Source of the DNA: Bradyrhizobium canariense
GTDB taxonomy: Bacteria > Pseudomonadota > Alphaproteobacteria > Rhizobiales > Xanthobacteraceae
NCBI RefSeq assembly: GCF_018130465.1
Contig: NZ_JAFCKJ010000006.1
Coordinates: 310,001-374,000, forward strand
Direction: 5' to 3'
DNA: 64,000 bases
Each line of letters opens with the position of its first letter. The first letter of the stretch is position 1. The notes below the pieces were generated by a model, which saw only the letters and a program-made list of their open reading frames with translations, searched no databases and was not told where the DNA came from. Positions 63,313 to 64,000 of this stretch are shown in pieces. Position numbers and translations under genes: made by a program.

Positions 63313-64000
63313 TCAGGGACCTCCGCCACCCGGTGGGCCGCCCGACATGCCGCGCGATGTGGTCTGCTCGTTGGCCTCGCCGGTGACGACCCGCTCGCCC
63401 TCGGCGAGGCCGGATCTGATCTCGACAATGGTGCGATCGTTGAGGCCAGTCTTGACCTCGCGCTCGCTGACGTCACCCGACGCGGCGAGGGTGCGCACCG
63501 TGCTGCGGCCGTCGGATTTTCGCATCACCGCCAGCGCCGGAATGACCTTCACCCGCTTGGCCTCGCCGGTGATGATATGCACTTCTGCGGTCATGTAGGT
63601 TCGCAGCGCATAATCCTTGTTGGGAACGTTGAAGACGCCGATGTAGTAGATCGCCGTGCTGGTCGAGCTTGACGAGCTCGAACTCGACGACGTTGTGGTC
63701 GAGGAAAAACTGGCGTCGGTCTTGATCGATTCGGGCGCCGGCTCGATCTGCTCCAGCCGTGCTTCGTAGCGATGGTCCTGGTCGCCGAGGATGGTGAAGT
63801 AGAGCGATTGCCCCGGCTTGACCTTGACGATGTCGGCTTCGGAAATCTCCGCCCGCACGGTCATCGTCTCGAGCTGGCCGAGCACGACGATGGTCGGCGC
63901 AGATTGCACCGCGTTGACCGTCTGTCCTTCCTGCACCACGGTGGCGAGCACCGTGCCGTCGATCGGCGCGGTGATGCGAGTGTATTCGAGGTTGACCCGG
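63313..64000 (-). CDS. macA: MacA-type membrane fusion protein, cut by right window edge
   Basis: The 5' end lies beyond the window; about 228 codons remain. Visible: the lipoyl/beta-barrel end (TRITAPIDGTVLATVVQEGQT), VRAEISEADIVKVKPGQSLY and a membrane-proximal domain with RVKVIPALAVMRK and VVTGEANEQTT. Between the barrel strands is a Ser/Thr run (TTTSSSSSSSSSTSTA). The normal MacA sequence has a short loop there. The stop precedes the macB ATG by one base, so the two are coupled. Confidence 0.92.
   Translation of the reverse strand, partial: RVNLEYTRITAPIDGTVLATVVQEGQTVNAVQSAPTIVVLGQLETMTVRAEISEADIVKVKPGQSLYFTILGDQDHRYEARLEQIEPAPESIKTDASFSSTTTSSSSSSSSSTSTAIYYIGVFNVPNKDYALRTYMTAEVHIITGEAKRVKVIPALAVMRKSDGRSTVRTLAASGDVSEREVKTGLNDRTIVEIRSGLAEGERVVTGEANEQTTSRGMSGGPPGGGGP

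Noticed and set aside
61308-63386. 692-aa plus-strand frame opposite macB
   Set aside because: Antisense shadow; it has the typical Asp/Arg/His-rich composition of a reversed high-GC gene.
1-64000. CRISPR arrays, tRNA and rRNA genes
   Set aside because: I looked for regularly spaced repeats and for conserved tRNA/rRNA segments and saw none. Only a computed scan (tRNAscan, CRISPR finder) could exclude short or divergent cases.

Overview
This window looks like chromosome from a Bradyrhizobium-type alphaproteobacterium (order Hyphomicrobiales). The evidence is high GC, frequent GTG starts, a clade-I (Tat-exported) nitrous oxide reductase operon in the order nosRZDFYLX, promoter sites of the FixK2/NnrR type (TTG[A/C]-N6-[T/G]CAA), and several families that are abundant in that genus. 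The genus is an inference from style and content; no database search was run.

Left part, 1-12.8 kb: an accessory-looking cluster of secreted or cell-surface hydrolases. It holds two caspase-fold (peptidase C14) proteins, a DUF4384-like partner, a hydrolase with a serine nucleophile elbow, an unrecognised 392-aa protein, a small metzincin-like zinc protease, an OmpA-like protein and a papain-like cysteine protease of the AvrRpt2 type. A 5'-truncated AraC gene and long non-coding gaps lie among them. A DMT-type exporter and a GMC-like flavoprotein follow. At 14.7-15.9 kb there is a scar with an N-terminal phage-integrase fragment.

Middle part, 15.9-32.6 kb: nitrous oxide respiration. On the minus strand nosR-nosZ-nosD-nosF-nosY-nosL-nosX are tightly packed, with a 71-codon putative secreted protein at the 3' end. 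Divergently there is a ferritin-like di-iron protein, an otherwise easily missed 58-aa protein ending in a CCxCC motif, then a plus-strand set: a polytopic histidine-rich membrane protein, a double DUF2249 protein, a MIP18/DUF59 Fe-S factor, a CcoG-type Fe-S membrane protein, a PCu(A)C copper chaperone fused to a second domain, and a DUF2478 protein. I find three perfect FixK2-type boxes, one in each of the three promoter regions of this block. They tie copper delivery, Fe-S assembly and N2O reduction into one low-oxygen regulon.

Right part, 32.6-57 kb: RidA, a biotin/methionine sulfoxide reductase, and a regulatory and stress neighbourhood. Three paralogous large regulators (OmpR-type winged helix, then NB-ARC/AAA-type ATPase, then TPR-like C-terminus; about 950 aa each, all starting with GTG) sit within 20 kb. 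Four promoters in the same stretch (AraC regulator, a hypothetical protein, an HWE-type histidine kinase with a glyoxalase, and an epoxide hydrolase-led operon) carry arrays of CTAAC-like half-sites repeated every 10 bp and oriented with transcription. I regard this as an undescribed operator family and the most interesting signal in the window. The output genes are detoxification functions: epoxide hydrolase, crotonase, OsmC, cupin and MsrA. A TetR-controlled EmrAB-type pump and an aldo/keto reductase lie next to them.

Right edge, 57-64 kb: an orphan tricarboxylate-type binding protein. After it comes a minus-strand series of MacA (cut by the window edge), MacB, an OmpR-type response regulator, its histidine kinase and an MFS transporter, probably a co-regulated efflux and sensing unit.
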